Assembly (NCBI GenBank): GCA_900550375.1
Contig: URRP01000015.1
Location: forward strand, 1-46,407
Origin: an uncultured Alistipes sp.
GTDB lineage: Bacteria; Bacteroidota; Bacteroidia; Bacteroidales; Rikenellaceae
Direction: 5' to 3'
Length of the DNA stretch: 46,407 nt
Of this stretch, positions 1-8,620 are shown one piece after another. Below the pieces are notes generated by a model that was given only the letters and a program-made list of their open reading frames with translations, had not been told where the DNA came from and did no database searches. How positions within the stretch are numbered: position 1 is the stretch's first letter; every line of letters starts with the position of its first letter. Made by a program: the position numbers and the translations under genes.

Positions 1-50
1 TTCTTAAAGTATACCCCGGAAACCCTAATTCTAATAAACAAAAATAAAAG

Positions 51-82
51 ACGGGGTTCGACAGTCGACTGTCGAACCCCGT
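51..82 (-). terminator. Rho-independent terminator after yidC
   Basis: A perfect 32-nt palindrome (arms begin ACGGGGTTCGACAG) lies 47 nt past the yidC stop. Read on the minus strand it is followed by a T-rich tract (complement of 33-50), as expected of an intrinsic terminator. The plus-strand side also has a short T run, so it may work in both directions. Confidence 0.85.
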
Positions 83-128
83 ATCGTTTTCTTGAACACC
101 CCGAATAGAACTTCGAGGAAGCTCGGAC

Positions 129-2075
129 TTACTTGCGCTTCGAACTCTTTCCGCCGGTGCGGCCCTGAGCCTCCTGCTGACGCATCAACTCCTCGTAACG
201 CAGCTGGAACTTCGACTTCTTCTTGTTCTTCGCCTTACTGGCATTGGCCTGCATGACGGCATGAATCTTCCCGTCGTCGACAAACCGGCGGATCAGGAAG
301 GTCTGAGCGATCGTCAGCAGGTTGAACAACAGATAGTAGTAGCACAGGCCGCTCGAATAGTCGTTGAACCAGCAGAGCATGAAGATCGGCATCATATAGA
401 CCATCATGAACTTCATGCCCGCCATCTGCGGCTGTGCCGCCGCCGTCTGCTGGTAGCTGATATACGAGAATCCGAAGGTTGACAGCGCCATGAGCAGGGC
501 GAACAGACTCACATGGTCGCCGTAGAAGGGGATCGAGAAGGGCAGGTTCAGGATGCTGTCGTACGACGAGAGGTCGTGCGCCCACAGGAACGACTGCCCG
601 CGCAGCTCGATCGACGAAGGGAAGAAGCGGAACATGGCGATCAGGATCGGGAACTGAATCAGCATCGGGATGCAGCCGCCCAACGGATTGATGCCCGCCT
701 TCTTGTAGAGGGCCATCGTCTCCTGTTGTTTCTTCATGGCGTCGTCCTGCTTGGGATACTTGGCATTCAACGCGTCGATCTCCGGTTTGATAAGCCGCAT
801 CTTGGCCTGCGAGAGATAACTCTTGTAGGTCAGCGGCGAGACGATGATCTTGATGAGGAGCGCCAGAATCAGGATGATCCAGCCGAAGCTCGAAATATAC
901 TGACGCAGGAAATCGAAAACGGGAATTACCAGCCAGCGGCTCACCCACCCGATGATTCCCCATCCCATCGGGATCAGGCGGTCGAGCAGCAGCGACTGGC
1001 CCTGCACGTCGTCGATCTTCTTCAGGACGGCGTACTTGTTGGGACCAAAGTAAAACGAGAAGTCGTACTGCTCGGTCTGCGCCGTATAAGGCACGGCCAT
1101 CGTCGCCGTGAAAGCCTTTATCAGTCCCGAATCGGGCGATGCGGTGTCATACCCGACGTCGGCATAGAGAAAATCGTTCTGCGCGATCAGTACCGACGAG
1201 AAGAACTGCTGTTTGAAGGCGATCCACTCCACCGACGAGGAGATTTTCTCCTCCTTCGCACCTTCGCTCATCGACAGATCGTCGATCGAACCTTCGCCCG
1301 GAATACGGTAAGCGACCGTCGTGTAGGTATTCTCGTTCTTGAAGCCGCGCTCGTTCTGATACGAGGTATTGCTCCATGCGATGCCGAGACTGCTCTGGTT
1401 GGCCATATAGGGAGTCATATTCACCAGCCGCACCGTGTAGTCGACCATATAGTCACGCGAGGGTTTCGCCTCGTTGTAAACCACGTATCGGTACTCCAGC
1501 GCAGCACCTTCCGCAACGCTCAGACGCATACGGACGATCTGCGCCGTATCGGTCGTGACGACCGGATCGGCCGTAAAGGTATACTCCGACGTATTGACCT
1601 TCACGTTGTTCAGACCGTTTTTGATAAAGAACGACAGATCGAACTTCGCGCTTTCAGGAACGAACATCTCGATCGGTTCGTTGCGCTCGCCCTGACGGCC
1701 GTAACGGGTATAGTCCTTGAGCGTCACGGAGCGCACGATACCGCCTCGGGTCGAAAAGAGGACTTTCATCACATCGTTCTCAACCGCAATCTGCTGCGGC
1801 TCAGCGTTCTTGGCCGTTGCGAGATAATCGCCCAGCACGGCCACTTCGCGCGCCAGCAGAGTCGAATCGGGCGTCGCTGCGCCGAGCGACTCCACGACCG
1901 GAGCGGCAGCCGCGGCCAACGAATCGGGGACGACGGGCTGCGTCAATTCGGGGTGGGCCGCTTGGTAAGCGGCCAGCTCCTCCTGATATTTCTGTTGTTG
2001 CCGCGAACTGTAAATTGTAAATCCGAAAAATAGGATACCGATAAGGACGATGCCTAAGATTGATTTTTTATCCAT
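129..2075 (-). CDS. yidC: YidC/Oxa1 membrane protein insertase
   Basis: This 648-residue protein inserts and folds inner-membrane proteins, alone or with SecYEG. An N-terminal membrane anchor (about residues 5-22) is followed by a linker and the large periplasmic domain found in Gram-negative YidC (about 90-360). The conserved Oxa1-type core with several membrane helices runs from about 370 to 600; it contains the charged segment LIKIIVSPLTYKSY and the cytosolic loop with KAGINPLGGC. The tail is very Lys/Arg-rich (KAKNKKKSK and the end), a feature linked to ribosome contact in this family. Length is normal for Bacteroidota. The gene starts 23 nt after the pyrG stop, so both are probably in one transcript, which ends at the palindrome at 51-82. 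Confidence 0.97.
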   Translation of the reverse strand: MDKKSILGIVLIGILFFGFTIYSSRQQQKYQEELAAYQAAHPELTQPVVPDSLAAAAAPVVESLGAATPDSTLLAREVAVLGDYLATAKNAEPQQIAVENDVMKVLFSTRGGIVRSVTLKDYTRYGRQGERNEPIEMFVPESAKFDLSFFIKNGLNNVKVNTSEYTFTADPVVTTDTAQIVRMRLSVAEGAALEYRYVVYNEAKPSRDYMVDYTVRLVNMTPYMANQSSLGIAWSNTSYQNERGFKNENTYTTVAYRIPGEGSIDDLSMSEGAKEEKISSSVEWIAFKQQFFSSVLIAQNDFLYADVGYDTASPDSGLIKAFTATMAVPYTAQTEQYDFSFYFGPNKYAVLKKIDDVQGQSLLLDRLIPMGWGIIGWVSRWLVIPVFDFLRQYISSFGWIILILALLIKIIVSPLTYKSYLSQAKMRLIKPEIDALNAKYPKQDDAMKKQQETMALYKKAGINPLGGCIPMLIQFPILIAMFRFFPSSIELRGQSFLWAHDLSSYDSILNLPFSIPFYGDHVSLFALLMALSTFGFSYISYQQTAAAQPQMAGMKFMMVYMMPIFMLCWFNDYSSGLCYYYLLFNLLTIAQTFLIRRFVDDGKIHAVMQANASKAKNKKKSKFQLRYEELMRQQEAQGRTGGKSSKRK

Positions 2076-2098
2076 TCAAACTTTCTCGACACGAGGGA

Positions 2099-3718
2099 TT
2101 AATTACCACTGTATTTCAACGCCGCAGCCACGAAGGCCACGAACAGGGGGTGCGGATGCCGCACCGTACTCTTATATTCGGGATGATACTGCGTACCGAC
2201 GAACCACGGATGGTTCTGCAACTCGACGACCTCGACCAGTCCCGTCTCGGGATTGACGCCCACGGGAATCATGCCGTGCGACTCGAAATCGCCGAGGTAG
2301 TCGTTGTTGAACTCGTAGCGATGGCGATGCCGCTCGACGATGTCGGTCGTGCCGTAGGCGGCGGCGGCCTTCGAATTGGGCCGCAGCTGACAGGGGTAAC
2401 CGCCCAGACGCATCGTGCCGCCCTTGGCCGTTACGCCCTTCTGCTCCTCCATCAGGTCGATGACCGGATGTTTGGTCGAAGGTTCCATCTCGGTCGAGTT
2501 GGCATCCTTGAGTTTAAGCACATTACGGGCGAATTCGATCACGGCGCACTGCATACCCAGACAGATACCCATAAACGGCACGCCGTGTTCGCGGGCATAC
2601 TTTACAGCCGCAATTTTCCCTTCGATACCGCGGTTGCCGAAGCCCGGCGCCACGAGGATACCGCTCATCTTGCCCAACATCAGCTCGACATTCGTCTCGT
2701 CGATCTTCTCCGAATTGACGTAACGTACCTTGACCTTGCAGTCGTTCATCGCACCGGCATGGATGAACGCCTCGCTGATCGACTTATAGGCGTCGGGCAG
2801 CTCGGTATATTTCCCCACCAGCGCGATTTCGATCTTGTGGTGCGGGTTCTTGACCTTCTCCACAAAGGCTTTCCACTGCTCCATATCGGGCTCGCGGTCG
2901 GCCGGAAGGTCGAGTTTCGCAAGCACCACTTCGTCCAGATGCTGATCGTGCATCCGCAGCGGCACCTCGTAGATCGTGGGCACGTCGATCGACTCCATCA
3001 CGGCGTTCGCATCGACGTTGCAGAAGAGCGCCACCTTGCGGCGCAGCCCCTGTGACAATGCACGCTCGGTGCGAAGCACCAGAATATCGGGCTGCAACCC
3101 GTTTTCCATCAACGCTTTGACCGAATGCTGCGTAGGCTTGGTCTTCAACTCGCCCGAGGCCGCCATATAAGGGATCAGTGTCAGGTGAACGAGCGCCGTA
3201 TCGCGGTAACCAAGCGCATAGCGCAGCTGGCGTACAGACTCGATGAACGGCAGCGACTCGATGTCGCCCACCGTACCGCCCAATTCGGTGATGATGATGT
3301 CGTAGACTTTCTGCTGGGCCAGCAGCTGGATGCGCCGCTTGATCTCGTCGGTAATGTGGGGAATGACCTGCACGGTCTTGCCCAGATAGTCGCCGCGGCG
3401 CTCCTTCTCGATGACGCTCTTATAGATCTTGCCCGTGGTGACGTTGTTGGCCTTCGAGGTGGTGATCGACGTGAAACGCTCGTAGTGTCCCAGATCGAGG
3501 TCGGTCTCGGTGCCGTCTTCCGTGACGTAGCACTCGCCGTGCTCGTAGGGGTTGAGCGTACCGGGGTCGATGTTGATGTAGGGGTCGAGTTTCTGGATGG
3601 TCACCGTATATCCCCGCGCCTGCAACAGGCGGGCGATCGATGCCGAGATGATGCCTTTTCCCAGCGAAGAAGCCACGCCGCCGGTCACAAAGATGTACTT
3701 CGGTTTTTTGAGTTTCAT
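2099..3718 (-). CDS. pyrG: CTP synthase
   Basis: The 539-residue enzyme makes CTP from UTP, ATP and glutamine, the last step of de novo pyrimidine nucleotide synthesis. The N-terminal synthetase domain has the P-loop-like GGVASSLGKG at residues 13-22 and the conserved KLDPYINIDPGT and HGECYVTEDGTE segments. The C-terminal class I glutaminase domain has its nucleophile Cys386 in GICLGMQ and the His-Glu pair in HPEYKS near residue 513. Both active sites look complete and the length is standard. The upstream DUF349 gene stops 143 nt before it, and yidC follows 23 nt later. An AGAGGA stretch just before the ATG supports this start. Confidence 0.98.
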   Translation of the reverse strand: MKLKKPKYIFVTGGVASSLGKGIISASIARLLQARGYTVTIQKLDPYINIDPGTLNPYEHGECYVTEDGTETDLDLGHYERFTSITTSKANNVTTGKIYKSVIEKERRGDYLGKTVQVIPHITDEIKRRIQLLAQQKVYDIIITELGGTVGDIESLPFIESVRQLRYALGYRDTALVHLTLIPYMAASGELKTKPTQHSVKALMENGLQPDILVLRTERALSQGLRRKVALFCNVDANAVMESIDVPTIYEVPLRMHDQHLDEVVLAKLDLPADREPDMEQWKAFVEKVKNPHHKIEIALVGKYTELPDAYKSISEAFIHAGAMNDCKVKVRYVNSEKIDETNVELMLGKMSGILVAPGFGNRGIEGKIAAVKYAREHGVPFMGICLGMQCAVIEFARNVLKLKDANSTEMEPSTKHPVIDLMEEQKGVTAKGGTMRLGGYPCQLRPNSKAAAAYGTTDIVERHRHRYEFNNDYLGDFESHGMIPVGVNPETGLVEVVELQNHPWFVGTQYHPEYKSTVRHPHPLFVAFVAAALKYSGN

Positions 3719-3861
3719 ATCCTCTTTTGAACGTATATAGTCTGAAAATGTTTTTTCTTACTGCAATTTTCCGTTTCGGTTTCGCCGCAGGCGGCCTTCG
3801 TTTTCTCCCCCTCCGCATTGTTCGCAGGCGGCCCCGTCGCGCGTTTACCGAAAGCGGCGGC

Positions 3862-6021
3862 CTATGCTTCGTGGTCGCCCTGCTCCTTGGCCGCCTCGCG
3901 GTCGATGAGTTTCACCTTCTCGATCGTGTCGGCCATCTCGCGTTTGGCGCGCTCGATCTTCTCCCGCACGTCGGCGATCAGCGCCTCGGCGCCCTTCGAA
4001 TGCGCAAAGAAACCGATGTTGTTCTCCAGCAGAGCGATATCGGCCTCCAGCTGCTTGACCTTATTGTAGAGACGGTCGCGCTCGGTACGTACCCGCCGGT
4101 CGCCCGACGCCCTGAAGGTCGAAACCTTTTCGCGGAAACGCGACATCGAACGGTCGCGCTCCGAACCGCGCAGCACCGTGAAGAGCGCATCGACGCACTC
4201 CTTGTAGCGTTTCTGCACCTCGTCCTTGCGCTTGATGGGCACGAACCCGATCTCGCTCCAGCGGCGCTGGAACTCCTTTATCATTTCGAAACCGCCCTCC
4301 TTGACATCCGCAGCGGCCATCTCGTCCAGAAGCGCCAGCTTGCGGACGAGATTCTCCTCGTGCTCTCCGTCCACGTCGGCGAAATGCGCCCCCTTACGTT
4401 CGAAGAATTTGTCGCACGCCGCGCGGAAACGCTTCCACACCTGATCGGAGTAGCGGCGCGACACGGCGCCGATCTCCTTCCAGCGAGCCTGCAGGGCGAT
4501 CAGTTCATCGGTCGCCTTCTTCCACTCCTCGCTGTTCTGCAACGCTTCGGCCGCTTCGCACAGCTCGTTCTTCAACTGGAGATTATGCTCCATCTCGGTC
4601 TTCACGTCAGCGTAAAACCGGCGTTTGGCCTCGAAGAACTTGTCGCACGCCGTGCGGAAACGCTCGTAAATACGGGTATTGTCCTTTTTCGGTGCAAAGC
4701 CGATGGTCTTCCACACCTTCTGAATCTCGAGCAGGCGGTCGTTCGCACGATTCCACTCCTTGCGCGTGGTATAGAGTTGCTGCGCCAGCTCCTCGGTCTG
4801 TTCGCAGAGAGTCGCTTTCAACTCGAGGTTTTTCGTCTGCTCGGCCTTGATGTTCTCGAAAAAGGCCTGATGCTGCTTGTTGACACGGCTCGACGCCTCC
4901 TTGAAACGCTCCCAGAGCACCTCCTTGAATTCGTTGGCCACAGGACCCGTTTCGCGCCATTCGTCATGATACTTCTGGAGTTTGTGGAACGCCTCCACGA
5001 TCGACGGCTCCAGCACCAGTGCCTCGGCGGCCTCGCACAACGCGACCTTCTGTTCGTAGTTCTTCTTCAGGTCGAGGTCGCGCAGCTCCTTGTTGATCTT
5101 GATGAAGTTATAGAAATTCTCGACGTGCAGGTTATAGGTCTCCCACAAATCCTTGACATTCTGCTGGGGGACGAGTCCCGTCTCCTTCCAGCGCTGCTGC
5201 AATTCGCGGAACTTGTTGAAGGTATGGTTGAGCGTCTCGTCCGAATTGACCAGCTCCTTCAACTCCTCGATGATTTGCAGCTTGATCTTCAGATTGGCCT
5301 CCTTCTCGGCGTCGAGCGTCGAGATGAACTCGTCACGGCGGCGGCGGTACTCCTTGAACAAGTCCTTGAGCCGCAGCTCCTGCGCATCCACCGCAGGCAC
5401 AAAGGCCGCTTCATCACCCCCGGCCTCGACAAAGGCCCTGTGCTGCGCCTCGACCTCGGCGCGATGTACCTTGTAGAACGCTATCTTAACGGCTTCCACC
5501 ACGCGGCGCAGCGACTGCACCGGCTCCTCGTCCAGCATCTTGGCGAACAACGATACCATCTCCTCTTCGCTCTTGCCGTCGAAAAGCGCATCCGACGAAT
5601 CGGCAGCTGCGGCATTCTCCTCCTCGGCTTCCTCTTCGGCAGGCTCCTCTTCATCGAGTCCCGCATTCTGGGCATCCAGCGCAGCCTCCTCCTCCGCGAA
5701 ATCAGCCCCTTCGGGAGCGGCAGACGCCTCGACGGACACTCCGGCCTGCATAGCGGCATCGGCCTCCTCGACAGAAGCCTCGACCTCAACGGCGGCAGGT
5801 TCCTCGGCCGGGACTTCGGCCGCTGCGGCGGCAGCGGGCGGCTCGGCAGGAGCCTCTGCCTCAACGGCAGCTGCGGCAGGTCCCTCGACAGGAATTTCTA
5901 CCGGCACGGCAACGGTTACAGACTCCTCTGCGGGAGCTTCAGAAGCGGACGTTTTCTGCACATCTTCAGCACTGCTGACTTGTTCCTCGGGAACAGACGG
6001 GTTGGTGATTTTAGTAGCCAT
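3862..6021 (-). CDS. DUF349 repeat protein with acidic Ala/Glu-rich N-terminus
   Basis: This 719-residue protein is predicted to be cytoplasmic. Residues 1 to about 200 are low complexity, dominated by Ala, Glu, Pro and Val. From about residue 280 onward I count five helical repeats of the DUF349 type, each with an aromatic-x-[RE] core (QQRWKETG, HDEWRETG, IQKVWKTIG, LQARWKEIG, FQRRWSEIG) followed by a basic helix (for example RFRTACDKFF). The last stretch before the stop is predicted coiled coil (KVKQLEADIALLENN). The biochemical role of DUF349 proteins is not settled, so no function is assigned. A good promoter lies about 50 nt upstream. The 143 nt between this gene and pyrG hold no clear terminator, so read-through to pyrG and yidC is possible. 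Confidence 0.9.
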   Translation of the reverse strand: MATKITNPSVPEEQVSSAEDVQKTSASEAPAEESVTVAVPVEIPVEGPAAAAVEAEAPAEPPAAAAAAEVPAEEPAAVEVEASVEEADAAMQAGVSVEASAAPEGADFAEEEAALDAQNAGLDEEEPAEEEAEEENAAAADSSDALFDGKSEEEMVSLFAKMLDEEPVQSLRRVVEAVKIAFYKVHRAEVEAQHRAFVEAGGDEAAFVPAVDAQELRLKDLFKEYRRRRDEFISTLDAEKEANLKIKLQIIEELKELVNSDETLNHTFNKFRELQQRWKETGLVPQQNVKDLWETYNLHVENFYNFIKINKELRDLDLKKNYEQKVALCEAAEALVLEPSIVEAFHKLQKYHDEWRETGPVANEFKEVLWERFKEASSRVNKQHQAFFENIKAEQTKNLELKATLCEQTEELAQQLYTTRKEWNRANDRLLEIQKVWKTIGFAPKKDNTRIYERFRTACDKFFEAKRRFYADVKTEMEHNLQLKNELCEAAEALQNSEEWKKATDELIALQARWKEIGAVSRRYSDQVWKRFRAACDKFFERKGAHFADVDGEHEENLVRKLALLDEMAAADVKEGGFEMIKEFQRRWSEIGFVPIKRKDEVQKRYKECVDALFTVLRGSERDRSMSRFREKVSTFRASGDRRVRTERDRLYNKVKQLEADIALLENNIGFFAHSKGAEALIADVREKIERAKREMADTIEKVKLIDREAAKEQGDHEA

Positions 6022-6072
6022 CTTACGCTAAGTTTTGATTAACATGATATACACTCGCGCATATATATCTGG

Positions 6073-6103
6073 CAAAGATACCATTTTCAGAAGATTTTCA
6101 CAA
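6073..6103 (-). promoter_or_regulatory. Bacteroidota promoter for the DUF349 gene
   Basis: On the minus strand a TTG (complement of 6101-6103) is followed after 20 nt by TATCTTTG (complement of 6073-6080), matching the TAnnTTTG -7 element at canonical spacing. The start codon is about 50 nt downstream. Confidence 0.7.
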
Positions 6104-6145
6104 TTTTTTTCGGGATTTTAACTATCTTAGCAGGAAATTAAGAAT

Positions 6146-6267
6146 CGTTTCCGATCCGTGGGCCTGCGGGCTATGCCGAGTGCAGAAAACGAAGAGCGGA
6201 TATTCTCCGTTTTCGATCCGCGAGTACGAAGGCCGCCCGCAAATTACGGACGGCACGAAAAACGAAG
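6146..6267 (+). repeat. Degenerate tandem leader element before the response regulator
   Basis: Two related units lie here. Each opens with CGTTT(C/T)CGATCCG (6146-6158 and 6208-6220) and closes with GAAAACGAAG or GAAAAACGAAG (6185-6194 and 6257-6267). The opening and closing arms are partly complementary, so each unit could fold as a stem with a long loop. A related copy lies before ptb at 8525-8585. Function is unknown. Confidence 0.45.
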
Positions 6268-6288
6268 ACGTAAATTCATACATCGATT

Positions 6289-6954
6289 ATGAGTCACCGC
6301 ATTCTCTTGGTTGACGACGAAGCCGACATTCTGGAGTTCGTCCGCTACAACCTGCAACGCGAAGGTTATGAAGTATTTACCGCCCGCGACGGCGCCGAAG
6401 GGGTCGCCCGTGCGCTCGAGGTGCATCCCCATCTGATCCTACTCGACCGGATGATGCCCCGCATGGACGGACTCGAAACCTGCCGCCGCCTGCGCGAGCA
6501 CGACGAACTGAAAGATACGATGATCGTCTTTCTCACGGCGCTGGGCGAGGACGAGCACCAGCTTACGGGATTCGCCGCCGGAGCCGACGACTACATCTCC
6601 AAACCGATCAAGATGCACATTCTGGTCAGCCGCCTGAAAGCGATTCTCAAACGCATCGACTCCGCATCGGCTCCGCGCGGCACGGACAAAATCACGATCG
6701 ATCCCGCCCGCTACATCGTAAAACGCGACGAGGAGGAGATCTCCCTGCCGCGCAAGGAGTTTGCGCTGCTGGCGCTGCTGATGTCCGAGCCGGGACGGCT
6801 CTTTTCGCGCGAGGAGATTTACTCCCGCGTATGGGGCGCGGACGTGGTGGTCGGCGATCGCACGATCGACGTTCACATCCGCAAACTGCGGCAGAAGATC
6901 GGCGACGAACACATCATCACCGTCAAAGGCGTGGGGTACAAATACGAAAAATAG
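6289..6954 (+). CDS. OmpR/PhoB-family response regulator (orphan)
   Basis: This 221-residue DNA-binding response regulator should be phosphorylated by a sensor kinase and bind promoter DNA. The receiver domain (1-120) has the acidic pair D9-D10, the phospho-acceptor D53 in LLDRMMPRMDG, the Thr in VFLTA and the Lys in SKPIK. The winged-helix output domain (about 130-220) has the typical LPRKEFALLALLM, REEIYSRVWG, RTIDVHIRKLRQKIG and GVGYKYE segments. All key residues are present. No histidine kinase lies beside it: a DUF349 gene is divergent upstream and acetate kinase begins 249 nt downstream on the same strand. Regulation of the fermentation genes that follow is possible from position alone, but is inference. 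Confidence 0.95.
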   Translation: MSHRILLVDDEADILEFVRYNLQREGYEVFTARDGAEGVARALEVHPHLILLDRMMPRMDGLETCRRLREHDELKDTMIVFLTALGEDEHQLTGFAAGADDYISKPIKMHILVSRLKAILKRIDSASAPRGTDKITIDPARYIVKRDEEEISLPRKEFALLALLMSEPGRLFSREEIYSRVWGADVVVGDRTIDVHIRKLRQKIGDEHIITVKGVGYKYEK

Positions 6955-7155
6955 CGGATACACCGGAGTCGTATTCCGCGGACGAGTGCGCTTGGAAGGG
7001 GTTCCTTCGCGCGGCCTCGTCGTTCTGTTTCCGCAATTTCCACCAGCGGAATATCTCCGCACGATCCTATTCGCAGCGGCTTTTCGTCTCGGACGATTTA
7101 CTGCCCGAAGCACCGTTTTTCAATGAAAAATCATTCACTTCTCAGAAACTTTCAC

Positions 7156-7163
7156 TATTTTTG
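7156..7163 (+). promoter_or_regulatory. Candidate -7 element for ackA
   Basis: TATTTTTG matches TAnnTTTG and lies 40 nt before the ackA ATG. No convincing -33 TTG is seen 19-21 nt upstream. A small inverted repeat (TTTTTC-AT-GAAAAA type, 7116-7130) sits just before it. Confidence 0.5.
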
Positions 7164-7203
7164 GCAAAAATCCGATAATTAGTAATTAAACAAGAAAATA
7201 AAC

Positions 7204-8412
7204 ATGGTTATCTTAGTACTCAACTGCGGCAGCTCCTCCATCAAATATCAGGTGATCGACATGGAGCAGACCGGCAGCACCCTGCTGGCCAAAGGTCTGG
7301 TCGAGCGCATCGGACTCAACGACGGTATCCTCACCCACAAACCCGTCGGACGGGAGAATTTCGAACTGCACTGCGAAATTCCCGACCATACGACCGGCAT
7401 CCGTCTCGTGCTCGACGCCCTGACCGATCCGGCGCACGGCGTCGTCGAATCGCTCGGTGAGATCAAGGCGGTCGGTCATCGCGTGGCGCACGGCGGCGAA
7501 TTCTTCCCCGAAAGCTGCATCGTAGACGAGGATGCAAAGCAGAAGATCCGCTCCCTGTTCGAAATCGCACCGCTGCATAACCCCGCTAATCTGGAGGGCG
7601 TCCTCTCGATCGAGAAGGTATTGCCCGGCACGCCGCAGGTGACGGTTTTCGACACCTCGTTCCACCAGACTATTCCGGCCATGAATTACCTCTATGCCCT
7701 GCCCCACGCCTATTACGAGAAATACCGCGTGCGCAAATACGGCTTTCACGGTACGAGCCACCACTACGTGGCCCGCAAAGGCGCCGAACTGACGGGGCTG
7801 GACTACGAAAAATCGAAGATCATCACCTGCCACATCGGTAACGGCGCTTCGGTGACGGCCATCCTCGACGGCAAATCCTTCGACACATCGATGGGCTTTT
7901 CGCCGCTCGACGGACTGGTGATGGGTACGCGCTGCGGGGAGGTCGACGCATCGGCCATCACCTTCATCGGCGCAAAGGAGGGGATGAGCTTCTCCGAACT
8001 GGACGAGATGATGAACAAGCGTTCGGGCGTACAGGGGCTGACCGATCTGTCGAGCGATATGCGCGACATCGACAAAGCCTATAACGAAGGAAATCCGCGC
8101 GCCGTCGTAGCACGGGATATGTACTACAACCGAGTGAAGAAGTTCGTGGGCGCGTATGCGGCCGAGATGGGCGGCGTAGACCTCGTCGTCTTCACGGGCG
8201 GCGTGGGCGAGAACTCGCGCGAACTGCGCCGTTCGGTCTGCGCAGGGCTCGAGTTCTTGGGCGTGGAGTTCGACGCGGCCGCCAACGAAGTGCGGGGCGA
8301 GAATAAAATTCTCTCCAAACCGTCGTCACGGGTCAAAGTCGCCGTCATCGCGACCGACGAAGAGCTGATGATCGCCACCGACACCTATAATTTAGTCAAG
8401 AAACTCAACTAA
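7204..8412 (+). CDS. ackA: Acetate kinase
   Basis: This 402-residue enzyme converts acetyl phosphate and ADP to acetate and ATP, the substrate-level phosphorylation step of acetate fermentation. Family signatures are present in order: NCGSSSIKYQ at residues 7-16, HRVAHGG, the FDTSFHQTIP substrate segment, KYGFHGTSHHYV, the HIGNGAS phosphate loop and GVGENS near the C-terminus. Length is standard. No phosphotransacetylase of the Pta type lies next to it; instead the next two genes encode the related Ptb-Buk pair. The 208-nt gap to ptb holds a repeat element rather than a clear terminator. Confidence 0.97.
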   Translation: MVILVLNCGSSSIKYQVIDMEQTGSTLLAKGLVERIGLNDGILTHKPVGRENFELHCEIPDHTTGIRLVLDALTDPAHGVVESLGEIKAVGHRVAHGGEFFPESCIVDEDAKQKIRSLFEIAPLHNPANLEGVLSIEKVLPGTPQVTVFDTSFHQTIPAMNYLYALPHAYYEKYRVRKYGFHGTSHHYVARKGAELTGLDYEKSKIITCHIGNGASVTAILDGKSFDTSMGFSPLDGLVMGTRCGEVDASAITFIGAKEGMSFSELDEMMNKRSGVQGLTDLSSDMRDIDKAYNEGNPRAVVARDMYYNRVKKFVGAYAAEMGGVDLVVFTGGVGENSRELRRSVCAGLEFLGVEFDAAANEVRGENKILSKPSSRVKVAVIATDEELMIATDTYNLVKKLN

Positions 8413-8524
8413 GGCAGCTTCCCGTCCTGCCGAGACCGACTCGGCGGAAACGAAAAACCCGCTTCGTCCGACGAACGCAGAGAACGCCGGCCGGCTTTGT
8501 CGGGTGTGAAAGCGGAGAGGCTCG

Positions 8525-8585
8525 CTGTTTTCGATCGGCGGGGGCAGAGGCTGCCTGCGGACTATGCCGAACGCAGAAAACAAAG
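8525..8585 (+). repeat. Leader element before ptb, related to 6146-6194
   Basis: TGTTTTCGATCGG (8525-8537) and GCAGAAAACAAAG (8573-8585) bracket this unit. Its part 8553-8585 matches 6162-6194 at 29 of 33 positions by eye. The outer arms pair here as TGTTTTC with GAAAACA, whereas the copy at 6146 has C and G at the outer pair, a possible compensatory change. It ends 35 nt before the ptb ATG. Confidence 0.45.
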
Positions 8586-8620
8586 CATGAGATTCATCGT
8601 TTAATACCAACTATACAGCA

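Noticed and set aside
51..82. Perfect palindrome considered as an operator or phage attachment site
   Set aside because: It lies directly after yidC with a T-rich tract on the correct side, so a terminator explains it fully.
3727..6042. A 771-codon plus-strand frame opposite the DUF349 gene
   Set aside because: The translation is Leu/Arg/Glu-rich without domains and mirrors the repetitive GAG/CTC-type codons of the true gene.
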